Assembly (NCBI RefSeq): GCF_022758885.1
Contig: NZ_JALEBH010000001.1
Coordinates: 868,001-932,000, forward strand
Reading direction: 5' to 3'
Length of the DNA stretch: 64,000 nucleotides
DNA from: Sphingobium sp. BYY-5
Lineage (GTDB): Bacteria > Pseudomonadota > Alphaproteobacteria > Sphingomonadales > Sphingomonadaceae
Shown here: in pieces, positions 11,494-21,228 of the stretch
Layout: each line of letters opens with the position of its first letter
How positions within the stretch are numbered: position 1 is the stretch's first letter
The notes under the pieces: generated by a model
Told to the model about the DNA's origin: nothing
The model's database searches: none
What the model saw: only the letters and a program-made list of their open reading frames with translations
Position numbers and translations under genes: made by a program

Positions 11494-12828
11494 TCACACC
11501 GCGTCCGACAGCGACGTGAAGGTGAAGTCGCGCAACTTCATCGGCGGGACGACGATGTTCATCGACACTTCGTCTGGCGGCACGCGGACGGGCTTGCCCA
11601 GCTCTTCCACATTGTTGAGCATGATGACCGGGCTTTCGTTGAACCGGAAATTCTTGATCGGATATTTGATCTGCCCATTTTCGATATAGAAGGTGCCGTC
11701 GCGGGTCAGGCCAGTCAGCAGCACCGTCTGAGGATCGACCATGCGGATATACCAGGTGCGGGTGATGAGCACGCCGCGCTCGGTGGAGCGGACGAGGTCG
11801 GCGGTCGATTTGTCGCCGCCCGTCATCAGGATATTGCCCATCTGGCCGACGGCGGGCTTGCCCTGCTTCTGCGCCCAGTAACGGCTGTAATTGAGGTTGG
11901 TGATCTTGCCGCCCTTCACCATGTCCATGCGCTGGCGGGCTAGGCCGTCCTCGTCCCATGGCTCGCACGGCGCAACCGGGTCCCACGGGTCGGTGTAGAA
12001 ATTGACCTGCGGGCCGAACACCTGTTCGCCCAGCTTGTTGCCGCCGCCCTTCTTCGACAGGAAGCTGCGGCCCTCATCGGCCTCGCGCGCGCCGAAATAG
12101 TAGAACATGAAGCCGATCAGGCCCGCGGCCGCCATCGGCTCCAGGATCACGGTATATTTGCCCGGCTCCAGCGCCTTGGCTTCGGCCGAAGCCGACGCCT
12201 TGCGCATCGCGATCTGGATGTCGCTGTTCGCCTTGAAGCGGGTGGCGTCCTGCGTGTCGGTGCCGACCCAGCCCGAACCGCGCCCATCCTCGGTGCGGAC
12301 GGTGCAGGTATAATCGAGTACGGTCGAGCGCTGATAGCCGAAATTGCCCTTGCTGTTGGCGATCGCCTTGAAGCTCTGGCCATCCTCCAGATAGCCGGCC
12401 GCGATCAGGTTCTGCGTCTTGCAGGCGTTGATCGAGGTGGCGGCGACCTGTGCGCGATAATCGGGCGTGATGTCGGCGGTCGCCTGAGCAAAGGTCGGGC
12501 TGGGCTTGTAGACCTGCCGGGCGACGGCGGGCATGAACTCCGGATTGTCCGGGGCCAGCTGCGCCAGTGTTTCGGCCCGGCGCACGACCCGCTCCAGCGA
12601 GGCGTCGTCGAACTGGTTGATGGTGGCGGTGCCGATCTTCTTGCCATAAGCGACCTGCACGGCCAGTTCGATATCGTCGGTCAGACCGGCGGTGGACACA
12701 TTGTTGCGGGCAAAGCGGATATTGCCCTGAGTCTTGCCGGTAAGCTGCGCGGTGCATTCGTCCGCCTTGGACAGGCCGACGACCTTGGTCAGGATAGCCT
12801 TGGCCTGCGCTTCGGTAAGGATGCTCAT
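11494..12828 (-). CDS. TldD/PmbA family protein, TldE (PmbA)-type subunit
   Basis: A 444-residue protein of the TldD/PmbA (U62) family. In the known heterodimer, TldD carries the zinc and TldE/PmbA forms the second half of a chamber that degrades unfolded peptides. No HExxxH motif is seen here, which fits the TldE role. Recognisable parts are the N-terminal repeat region (TAQLTGKTQGNIRFARNNV) and the C-terminal barrel (GVLITRTWYIRMVDPQ, LTGLTRDGTFYIENGQIK). The TldD-type gene lies 95 bp upstream on the same strand, so they probably form one operon. Confidence 0.88.
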   Translation of the reverse strand: MSILTEAQAKAILTKVVGLSKADECTAQLTGKTQGNIRFARNNVSTAGLTDDIELAVQVAYGKKIGTATINQFDDASLERVVRRAETLAQLAPDNPEFMPAVARQVYKPSPTFAQATADITPDYRAQVAATSINACKTQNLIAAGYLEDGQSFKAIANSKGNFGYQRSTVLDYTCTVRTEDGRGSGWVGTDTQDATRFKANSDIQIAMRKASASAEAKALEPGKYTVILEPMAAAGLIGFMFYYFGAREADEGRSFLSKKGGGNKLGEQVFGPQVNFYTDPWDPVAPCEPWDEDGLARQRMDMVKGGKITNLNYSRYWAQKQGKPAVGQMGNILMTGGDKSTADLVRSTERGVLITRTWYIRMVDPQTVLLTGLTRDGTFYIENGQIKYPIKNFRFNESPVIMLNNVEELGKPVRVPPDEVSMNIVVPPMKLRDFTFTSLSDAV

Positions 12829-12923
12829 TTTCTTATCTCCCTAGGAGCCTGATCGTTTGAGGTGGAAGCGCCTTGCGCTGCCGCCGAAAACGTGAATCAG
12901 GCTCCAATCCAAAATTGCAGCGA

Positions 12924-14558
12924 TCAGCCGAGCGAACGCGCGGTGTTGATGACGTTGATGCCGTTGAAGCGCGCGGTCGAGGAGCCGTGCGACACGGCGG
13001 ACACCTGCGGCGGCTGGCCCTTGCCGTCGAAGAAGGAGCCGCCCAGGCGATAGTCGCTGGCGTCGCAGACACCGACGCAGGCGTTCCAGAATTCCGGGGT
13101 GCGGATCTGGTAGGCGACATCCTCGATCTGCTGGGTGATCTTGCCATTCTTGATCTCGTAGAAGAGCTGGCCGCCGAACTGGGCGTTATAGCGCTGCTGG
13201 TCGATCGAGAAGCTGCCGTCGCCGATGATGTAGATGCCGTCCTCGACCCCTGCGATCATGTCGGCGACGCTCTTCTTGGTCTTGCCCGGCTCAAGGTTGA
13301 CATTGGCCATGCGCTGGAACTGGACGTTTGACCAGCTATCGGCATAGGCGCAGCCGTCGCTTTCCTTCTTGCCCTCGATATGGGCCTGATCGCGGATCGC
13401 CTGGTATCCGACCAGCTTGCCGTCGCGGATCAGATCCCACTTCTTTGTCTTGATGCCCTCATCGTCATAGGCGACCGCGCCGAGGCTGCCCGGCTGGGTC
13501 TTGTCCGCGACAATGTTCACTTGTTGGCTGCCATATTGGAAATGGCTTTGCAGCTTGTCCATCGTGGCGAAGCTGGTGCCGGCATAATTGGCTTCGTAAC
13601 CCAGCACGCGATCCAGTTCGAGCGGATGGCCGACCGATTCATGGATGGTGAGCCAGGTGTGCGACGGGTCGAGCACCAGATCATATTTTCCGGGCTTCAC
13701 CGAGGGCGCCTTGATCTTGGCGCGCGCCTGCTTGGCGGCGGCGACGGCGTCTTCCTTCATGTCGTAGCTGTTGCCGTAGACGATGACGCCGTTGGGCAGC
13801 ACGGTCTTGCCCGAGGCTGCGCCATCGAGATATTCGAAGCCCAGGCCCATCGGTGCGGACAGGCCCTCGCGCGTGCGGAACTTGCCGCTGGCCTTGTCGA
13901 CGGCGGTCACTTCGACCGGCGCCCAGATGCGGTGCACGTCCTGGTCGATATAGCTGCCGTCGGTGCTGGCGAAATATTTCTGCTCGTTCACCAGGAACAG
14001 GATGGAGCGGATGAAGTCAGCGCCCGCATCCATGGCCGCGGCGTTCACTCCCATCAGCAGGTCGACCTTGTCCTTGATCGGCACGGCCATGCTGTTCTTG
14101 ACGATCGGGGTCTTCCAACTGACTTCGCCCACGCCCTTGGTGGGCGCGAGTTCGACCGGCGCGGTCTGGGCCGGTGCGTTGGCCTTGGCGATGGCGACGG
14201 CCTGTTGCGCGGCCCTAGCGACCGCTTCCTGGGTCATCTCGTTGGTTGCGGCGAAGCCCCAGGCGCCGTTGGCGATGACGCGGATGCCGACGCCGGACGA
14301 TTCGGTGTTGACGATATTCTCGACATTGCGCTCACGGGTGATGACGAACTGGCGCAGATAGCGGCCGACGCGCACGTCACAATAGCTGGCGCCCGCACTT
14401 TTCGCAGCGTTCATCGCGGCGTCGGCCAGGCTCTTCTTGACTGCCACGTCGATGGCGCTGTTCAATTCCTCGGCGGCAATGACCTTGCCGAACATGGAAG
14501 GAAGGATAAGCCCTCCTGCGCCCACGGCGCCAAAGGCCAGAAAATCGCGTCTGTGCAA
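12924..14558 (-). CDS. TldD family metalloprotease with an exported-type N-terminus
   Basis: A 544-residue TldD-type protein. The zinc motif HESVGH (in TIHESVGHPLELDR) fits the HExxxH of TldD metalloproteases. Canonical TldD is cytosolic, but this one begins MHRRDFLAFGAVGAGGLILP followed by SMFGKVIAAEE: a twin arginine, a hydrophobic stretch and a plausible cleavage site, as in Tat substrates. It is longer than E. coli TldD (481 residues) mainly because of this leader. It is the upstream member of the TldD-TldE pair and sits beside the MoxR/DUF4159 cluster. Export is inferred from sequence only. Confidence 0.88.
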   Translation of the reverse strand: MHRRDFLAFGAVGAGGLILPSMFGKVIAAEELNSAIDVAVKKSLADAAMNAAKSAGASYCDVRVGRYLRQFVITRERNVENIVNTESSGVGIRVIANGAWGFAATNEMTQEAVARAAQQAVAIAKANAPAQTAPVELAPTKGVGEVSWKTPIVKNSMAVPIKDKVDLLMGVNAAAMDAGADFIRSILFLVNEQKYFASTDGSYIDQDVHRIWAPVEVTAVDKASGKFRTREGLSAPMGLGFEYLDGAASGKTVLPNGVIVYGNSYDMKEDAVAAAKQARAKIKAPSVKPGKYDLVLDPSHTWLTIHESVGHPLELDRVLGYEANYAGTSFATMDKLQSHFQYGSQQVNIVADKTQPGSLGAVAYDDEGIKTKKWDLIRDGKLVGYQAIRDQAHIEGKKESDGCAYADSWSNVQFQRMANVNLEPGKTKKSVADMIAGVEDGIYIIGDGSFSIDQQRYNAQFGGQLFYEIKNGKITQQIEDVAYQIRTPEFWNACVGVCDASDYRLGGSFFDGKGQPPQVSAVSHGSSTARFNGINVINTARSLG

Positions 14559-14714
14559 GGGGTGTCTCCCGCCTGTTATGCCCGCATGGCGCGGGTCGGT
14601 TTATGATTGGGTTGCGGCGCTGCTGCCGTACCGGTTTGATAAGGCGGGATCATTGCCGTCCGTACAGGCCGGGTCAAACATCTTTTACGAACGCGCAAGA
14701 AGCGGCTCCATGGC

Positions 14715-14739
14715 TTTCGACAGATGACATCTGTCGAAA
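14715..14739. promoter_or_regulatory. Perfect 12-bp-arm palindrome between tldD and tRNA-Pro
   Basis: TTTCGACAGATG, one central A, then its exact reverse complement CATCTGTCGAAA. The near-zero spacer suits binding by a dimeric regulator better than an RNA hairpin. It lies about 160 bp upstream of the TldD start, in a 276-bp non-coding stretch (14559-14834) where nothing else was recognised. No regulator can be assigned. Confidence 0.5.
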
Positions 14740-14834
14740 AGCGCTGGCCACGCGCGTCGCGTCGACATGTAAAAATGGCGGGAAAGGCCTATACCATCCC
14801 GCCGATATGCCGCGTCACTTCAATGTGAAAAAGT

Positions 14835-14911
14835 TGGTCGGGGAAAGAGGATTCGAACCTCCGGCCCCTGCCTCCCGAAGACAGTGCTCTACCAGGCTGA
14901 GCTATTCCCCG
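14835..14911 (-). tRNA. tRNA-Pro (anticodon CGG)
   Basis: Read on the minus strand it starts CGGGGAATAGCTCAGCC, with acceptor arms CGGGGAA and TTCCCCG (one mismatch-tolerant position), anticodon stem CTGTC/GGCAG with loop TTCGGGA (anticodon CGG, codon CCG), T loop GTTCGAATCC and an encoded 3' CCA. It is 77 nt including CCA. It decodes the commonest proline codon of a high-GC genome. Confidence 0.93.
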
Positions 14912-15019
14912 ACCGATGCCGAAACCGCTTTGTAGGCGGCCCCGTAAGGCAGGAGTGCGCCTATAGAGAGGGCTTTCCGGGCTGGCAAGCGGTCAGTGAC
15001 GCTTTTTTTGCATGGACTA

Positions 15020-15840
15020 AGGGTTGTGGGGATTCATCGTGAATTGATGACGGCGGCAGCGAGATAGATCATTGCTGAGAAGCTTTGGTCTGTTTTGCAG
15101 GCACGCATGGCGATACGTTTGAACTCTTTGAGTTTGCAGAAGAAGTTTTCGATCAGGTGTCGCCATTTATACATTTCAGTGTCGAGCCGAATAGGTATGG
15201 CGCGGCGTGGATGCTGAGAGATGACGATCCTGGCACCGCGTTCGTTGAGATCGGCAATGATGTCGTTGCTGTCGAAAGCTTTGTCGGCAAGCAACGCCCC
15301 AAACTCGACGCCTTCGATCAGCGGGGCAACACCGACGCTATCGAAACGATTGCCCGGCATCAGGCGAAAGCGCACAAGGTTGCCCAAGGCATCGGTTAGC
15401 GCCAATATCTTGGTCGTCATGCCGCCTTTGGAGCGGCCAATGGCCTGGCTCGAAGTCCCCCTTTTGCACCTTGACCGTGCCGGTGAACTTTCACGATGGT
15501 CGCATCGATCATGGCGTATTCCATGTCTGGCTCCTCCGTCAAAGCATCGAAAATCCGCTTGAAAACATCCGCTTCGCGCCAATCACGGAACCGCCGAAAC
15601 GCCGTACTCCAGTTGCCGAACTGGGCGGGCAGGTCGCGCCAAGGACTGCCCGTTCGCACAATCCACAGCACCGCCTCCATGAATAGTCGATTGTTCCTGC
15701 CGCTGCGTCCGGGATCGGTGATCTTGCCAAGACAATGCGGTTCCATCTTCGCCCACTGGGCGTCCGTCAGTACAAAACGATCCATCCGCACCAGGAAGCA
15801 CAGTTGCCGCTAAATGGGAATCCTAAATCCCCACAATCCT
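15020..15840 (-). mobile_element. IS5-family insertion sequence (IS427-like), apparently complete
   Basis: An 821-bp element bounded by imperfect inverted repeats (AGGGTTGTGGGGATT left, AGGATTGTGGGGATT right as reverse complement), with a TA duplication on each side that restores a CTAG target. It contains two overlapping minus-strand reading frames that together make a DDE transposase. Size, TA/CTAG target and frameshifted two-frame organisation match the IS427 group of IS5. It is inserted at the stop codon of the neighbouring RadC-like gene. Confidence 0.88.
15034..15791 (-). CDS. IS5-family transposase, made by -1 frameshifting
   Basis: The first frame starts at 15791 (124 residues, MRMDRFVLTDAQW) and carries the N-terminal DUF4096-like part and the first catalytic Asp in MIDATIVKVHRHGQG. 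The second frame ends at 15034 and carries ADKAFDSNDI (second Asp) and the terminal RHLIENFFCKLKEFKR (Glu). They overlap, and on the coding strand AAAAGGGGG (positions 15457-15465) is a suitable -1 slippery run joining GQGAKGG to the downstream frame. The fused product would be about 250 residues, normal for this group. The gene is therefore probably functional rather than broken. Confidence 0.82.
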
Positions 15841-16139
15841 TAGAGAAGGCCCGCACCGCGGAAGCTGAAGCGGGCCTGCCCCGCCCGGATGACATGGTCG
15901 GCAAGGCGCAGGTCGAGCGGGCGCAGGCTGCGCGCCAGAGAGCGGGTGAGCGCGATGTCGGCGGGGCGGGGCAGGGGCGTTTCGCCGGCGCGACGCCGTT
16001 GGAACAGGGCGATCCAACTGCTCTCGTCGGCCAGCAAGTGCTGGAGGAGCTGGTGCCATTCCTGGCCGACGGGCAGGACGTGGCGGGGCCGCCAGTCCTG
16101 GTCGAGAATCGCGATCATCAACTGATTGTCCCCACCCAT
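15840..16139 (-). CDS. Short RadC/JAB-like protein lacking the metal-binding histidines
   Basis: A 99-residue protein resembling the C-terminal RadC/JAB domain: the end region (RPADIALTRSLARSLRPLD then LADHVI and ARFSF) aligns with the RadC segment after its metal motif. However, the usual HNHPSG is replaced by FQRRRAG, so metal-dependent activity is unlikely. The ATG at 16139 was chosen because AGGA lies 8 bases upstream; a TTG at 16181 would add 14 residues. The stop codon is formed at the IS5 junction: the uninterrupted sequence would read CTC TAG, the present one CTC TAA, so the protein is unchanged. Confidence 0.6.
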   Translation of the reverse strand: MGGDNQLMIAILDQDWRPRHVLPVGQEWHQLLQHLLADESSWIALFQRRRAGETPLPRPADIALTRSLARSLRPLDLRLADHVIRAGQARFSFRGAGLL

Positions 16140-16299
16140 GGTGGCAATCCTGCGGAACGGTTTCACCCAAGGGGAGGGCAAGCGCCTCCGTTATGGCGGG
16201 AAAGCGGGCGTGATCGCTCCATTATGACGGCAAGATTGGCGCGCCCTTCGGGCTGGGCTACAGCCGGAGGCATCAGACTCGTGAGTTCAGGATATTGCC

Positions 16300-17247
16300 T
16301 TGACCGATATGCACCGCCCGCCCGCACCCCATTATGAGCAGCAATATCTGGACCTGATGCGGCATGTCTGGACCCAGGGGAGTGAACGGGTCGATCGCAC
16401 CGGTGTCGGCACGCGGTCGATCCTGGGCGCGACCATGCGCTTCTCCCTGGCCGATGACGCGGTGCCGCTGCTCACGACCAAGCGCGTCTACTGGAAGGTC
16501 GCGGCGCGGGAGATGCTGTGGTTCCTGACGGGCGACACCAATATCCGCGAACTGGTACGGCAAGGCGTACATATCTGGACCGACTGGCCCCTCGACGCCT
16601 ATCGCCGCGCGACGGGCGAAGCGATCGATCGTGACGCCTTCGAGGCGAGGATCATCGCGGACGAGGATTTTGCGCGGCAATGGGGCGATCTTGGCCCGGT
16701 TTACGGCGCGCAATGGGTGAACTGGCCGCGTTACGAGCCGATGGGTGATGGCCTGTATCGCCGGGCGGAAAATGGGCACAACCAAATTGCCGACCTGGTG
16801 GAGGCGATTCGTAGGACGCCGGGATCGCGCCGCCTGCTCTTCACCGGCTGGAACGTTGCGGAGGTGGCGCAGATGGCGCTGCCGCCCTGCCATATGACCT
16901 ATCAGTTCCAGGTGGCGGACGGGAAGCTTAACGGCGTGCTGTTCCAGCGCAGTTGCGACCTGGGGCTGGGCTTTGCCTTCAACATCTTCGGCCTATCGAT
17001 GATGACCCGGCTGCTGGCGCAGCAGACCGACCTGGAGCCGGGCGAGATCGTCTGGCAGGGCGGGGACGTGCATCTCTATCTGAACCATGCCGACCTGGTT
17101 GAGGCGCAGATGGACCGGATTCCGTCCGGCGCGCCCAAGCTCCGGATCAATCGGCGGCCGTCCTCCATTTTCGACTATCGGATCGAGGATTTCGAAGTGG
17201 TTGATTATGCGCCGCAGGCCCATATTTCCGCGCCCGTCGCCGTCTGA
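16300..17247 (+). CDS. thyA: Thymidylate synthase
   Basis: Methylates dUMP to dTMP using methylene-tetrahydrofolate. The catalytic cysteine is in LPPCHMTYQFQV (near residue 194), with the folate/dUMP contacts FQRSCDLGLGFAFNI and the start-region Arg in ERVDRTGVGT. At 315 residues it is the long form with an insertion at about residues 85-140, as in Lactobacillus casei ThyA. The start is a TTG at 16300 with AGGA 7 bases upstream; an ATG 9 bases later is the alternative. It is divergent from the RadC-like gene and no folA follows. Confidence 0.95.
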   Translation: MTDMHRPPAPHYEQQYLDLMRHVWTQGSERVDRTGVGTRSILGATMRFSLADDAVPLLTTKRVYWKVAAREMLWFLTGDTNIRELVRQGVHIWTDWPLDAYRRATGEAIDRDAFEARIIADEDFARQWGDLGPVYGAQWVNWPRYEPMGDGLYRRAENGHNQIADLVEAIRRTPGSRRLLFTGWNVAEVAQMALPPCHMTYQFQVADGKLNGVLFQRSCDLGLGFAFNIFGLSMMTRLLAQQTDLEPGEIVWQGGDVHLYLNHADLVEAQMDRIPSGAPKLRINRRPSSIFDYRIEDFEVVDYAPQAHISAPVAV

Positions 17248-17320
17248 AGAAGGAGCGGCAGGGACAGGCCGGAAGGAAATTGGGTCAGGAAGACTTGCCT
17301 TCCGCGACGTTGAAATATAA

Positions 17321-18661
<1,341 letters not shown>

Positions 18662-18673
18662 GGAGCTTTAATC

Positions 18674-18791
18674 ATCCTCCCCTGGAAGGGGAGGTGACAG
18701 CACGCAGTGCTGACGGAGGGGTGTCCCTCTATCGGGAGGGTGACACTCCTCCACCGGCTACGCCGGTCCCCCTCCCCTTACAGGGGAGGAT
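18674..18791. repeat. Palindromic repeat inside the bkd operon
   Basis: Arms ATCCTCCCCT and AGGGGAGGAT enclose a second inverted pair (GGGGTGTC / GACACTCC) and a CACGCAGTGC-type inner stem. It fills the gap between the E1 alpha and E1 beta genes, so it would be transcribed within the operon and could act as an mRNA stem or attenuate the downstream genes. Its arms differ from the other palindrome families in this window. Confidence 0.75.
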
Positions 18792-18820
18792 TGTCGAGTC
18801 CGGGGCGGAAAGATTGGCAC

Positions 18821-19867
18821 ATGACTGAAACGCTTCTCGAAACTGCGGTCGAAGTCCAGCAGATGAACATGATCCAGGCGATCAATAGCGCGCTGGACGT
18901 GATGATGGACCGCGATCCGGACGTGGTCGTGATGGGCGAGGATGTCGGTTATTTCGGCGGTGTGTTTCGCGCCACCGCCGGTCTCCAGCAGAAATATGGC
19001 AAGAACCGCGTGTTCGACACGCCGATCACCGAATGCGGGATCATCGGCGTGGCGGTGGGCATGGGCGCATACGGTTTGCGGCCGGTGCCGGAAATCCAGT
19101 TCGCCGACTATATCTACCCCGCGCTCGACCAGTTGGTGAGCGAGGCGGCACGGCTGCGTTACCGCTCGGCGGGCGAGTTCATCGCACCGATGACGGTGCG
19201 GTCGCCCTTTGGGGGCGGCATTTTCGGCGGCCAGACGCACAGCCAGTCGCCCGAAGGCATCTTCACCCATGTGTCGGGGGTCAAGACGGTGATCCCGTCG
19301 ACGCCCTATGACGCCAAGGGGCTGCTGATCGCGGCGATCGAGGATAATGATCCGACCATCTTCTTCGAACCCAAGCGCATCTATAATGGCCCGTTCGACG
19401 GCCATTATGACACGCCGGCCAAAAGCTGGGCAGGGCATGAGGCCGCGCAGGTGCCGACCGGCTATTACCGCATCCCGCTGGGCAAGGCGCGGATCGCGCG
19501 GACGGGCGAAGCGCTGACCATTCTGTGCTACGGTACGATGGTCCATGTGGTGGAGAATAGCGTCGCCGCGCTGGGCATCGATGCGGAGATCATCGACCTG
19601 CGCAGCCTGGTGCCGCTCGACATCAAGGCGATCGAGGCGTCGGTAAAGAAGACTGGCCGCTGCCTGATCGTGCATGAGGCGACGCGGACCAGCGGTTTCG
19701 GTGCGGAATTGCTGGCGCTCGTTCAGGAGCGCTGTTTCTACCATCTCGAAGCGCCGATCGAGCGCGTCACCGGCTTCGACACGCCTTATCCGCATAGCCT
19801 GGAATGGGCCTATTTCCCTGGCCCGGTGCGTATCCGCGAAGCCATCACCAAGATTCTGAAGGACTAA
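18821..19867 (+). CDS. bkdA2: Branched-chain 2-oxoacid dehydrogenase E1 component, beta subunit
   Basis: A 348-residue transketolase-like beta subunit that completes the E1 active site. Typical segments are VVMGEDVGYFGGVFRATAGL, the glutamate-containing FDTPITECGIIGVAVGMG, and SPFGGGIFGGQTHSQSPEG. The C-terminal part (VHEATRTSGFGAELLALV) matches the transketolase C domain. The ATG at 18821 was preferred over an upstream in-frame start at 18707, which would translate through the palindromic repeat. E2 begins 6 bp after its stop. Confidence 0.93.
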   Translation: MTETLLETAVEVQQMNMIQAINSALDVMMDRDPDVVVMGEDVGYFGGVFRATAGLQQKYGKNRVFDTPITECGIIGVAVGMGAYGLRPVPEIQFADYIYPALDQLVSEAARLRYRSAGEFIAPMTVRSPFGGGIFGGQTHSQSPEGIFTHVSGVKTVIPSTPYDAKGLLIAAIEDNDPTIFFEPKRIYNGPFDGHYDTPAKSWAGHEAAQVPTGYYRIPLGKARIARTGEALTILCYGTMVHVVENSVAALGIDAEIIDLRSLVPLDIKAIEASVKKTGRCLIVHEATRTSGFGAELLALVQERCFYHLEAPIERVTGFDTPYPHSLEWAYFPGPVRIREAITKILKD

Positions 19868-19873
19868 AGAGTC

Positions 19874-21175
19874 ATGGCTCTTTTCACATTCAAGCTGCCG
19901 GACATCGGCGAAGGCATTTCGGAAGCCGAGATCGTCGGCTGGCACGTCAAGGTCGGCGACCGGGTCGAGGAAGACCAGCCGATCGCCGACATGATGACCG
20001 ACAAGGCGACGGTCGAAATGGAAAGCCCGGTCGCGGGCATTGTGGTGCGGTTGGCCGGTGAGCCGGGCGATCAGGTGGCGATCGGCGCCATGCTGGTGGA
20101 GATAGAGGTGGAGGGTGAGGCCGTCGCTGCGCCATCTCCGAGCGAAGCGGAAGTGCCGGGTGCGGTGGGGATCGAGGCTGCGACACCTACCTCCGTTCGC
20201 CCTGAGCCTGTCGAAGGGCCTTCCTTTTCTTCAAGCGCTGTTGCTGTAGAGAAAGTGGAGGGCTTCGACAGGCTCAGCCCGAACGGAGGGGAGGTTGCGA
20301 CCAGCGCTGTCCTCGCGTCCCCCGCCGTGCGCGCCCGCGCTAAGGAACTGGGCATCGACCTCTCGCAGGTCAAACCCACCGGCGACCGCATCCGCCACGC
20401 CGATCTGGACGCCTATCTGCTCTACGGGCAGGGCCAGGGCTATCGCCCCGCCGGACGTTCAGCTAAACGCGCCGACGAGACGGTCAAGGTCATCGGTATG
20501 CGCCGCCGCATCGCCGAGAATATGGCCGCGTCCAAGCGGCATATCCCACACTTCACCTATGTCGAGGAAATCGACGTCACCGCGCTGGAGGAACTGCGCG
20601 AGCAGCTCAATGCGGGGCGCGGGGCCGGAGAAAATGGGCGTCCCAAGCTGACCATGCTGCCGCTGCTGATCGTTGCGATCTGCAAGGTGCTGCCCGACTT
20701 TCCGATGCTCAATGCCCGTTATGATGACGAGGCGGGCGTGGTGACACGCCATGGATCGGTTCATCTCGGCATGGCGACGCAGACCGATGCGGGGCTGATG
20801 GTGCCGGTGATCCGCGATGCGCAGGACAGGAATGTCTGGCAGTTGGCGAGCGAGATTCGTCGCCTGGCCGACGCTGCCCGCACCGGCAAGGCGAAGTCGG
20901 AGGAACTGTCCGGCTCGACGCTGACGCTGACCTCGCTCGGCCCGCTGGGCGGCATCGCGACCACGCCGGTCATCAACCGGCCGGAAGTGGCAATCATCGG
21001 CCCCAATCGCGTGATCGAGCGCCCGGTCTTCCGCGGCAAGGATATTGTCGCGGCCAAGCTCATGAACCTGTCGATCAGTTGCGACCATCGCGTGGTCGAC
21101 GGCTGGGACGCGGCCAGTTTTGTCCAGGCGGTCAGGAAGCTGCTGGAGGCTCCGGCCTTCCTGTTCGTGGGTTAG
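19874..21175 (+). CDS. bkdB: Dihydrolipoamide branched-chain acyltransferase (E2)
   Basis: Transfers the acyl group from lipoyl-lysine to CoA. In order, the 433 residues show an N-terminal lipoyl domain (DKATVEMES, Lys near residue 44), a long linker, the peripheral-subunit-binding domain (SPAVRARAKELGIDLSQV, about residues 152-190), and the catalytic domain ending with the acyltransferase motif DHRVVDGWDA. The linker contains VRPEPVEG and FDRLSPNGG, encoded by an in-frame palindromic repeat (20191-20288), so a repetitive element has been absorbed into the flexible hinge. Reading frame and domains are otherwise intact. Confidence 0.94.
   Translation: MALFTFKLPDIGEGISEAEIVGWHVKVGDRVEEDQPIADMMTDKATVEMESPVAGIVVRLAGEPGDQVAIGAMLVEIEVEGEAVAAPSPSEAEVPGAVGIEAATPTSVRPEPVEGPSFSSSAVAVEKVEGFDRLSPNGGEVATSAVLASPAVRARAKELGIDLSQVKPTGDRIRHADLDAYLLYGQGQGYRPAGRSAKRADETVKVIGMRRRIAENMAASKRHIPHFTYVEEIDVTALEELREQLNAGRGAGENGRPKLTMLPLLIVAICKVLPDFPMLNARYDDEAGVVTRHGSVHLGMATQTDAGLMVPVIRDAQDRNVWQLASEIRRLADAARTGKAKSEELSGSTLTLTSLGPLGGIATTPVINRPEVAIIGPNRVIERPVFRGKDIVAAKLMNLSISCDHRVVDGWDAASFVQAVRKLLEAPAFLFVG
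20191..20288. repeat. Palindromic repeat inserted in frame in the E2 linker
   Basis: Arms CTCCGTTCGCCCTGAGCCTG and, as reverse complement, CTCCGTTCGGGCTGAGCCTG, each continuing into TCGAAG, flank about 45 bp of spacer. The arms encode VRPEPVEG and FDRLSPNG in bkdB. This core is a common dispersed repeat in sphingomonad genomes, mostly seen between genes; here it is inside a coding sequence at a place where length changes should be tolerated. Confidence 0.85.
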
Positions 21176-21228
21176 GGAGCGCTGATAAATAATAGCAAAC
21201 TGCGGCGAGGATGATTCATTTCCATAAC

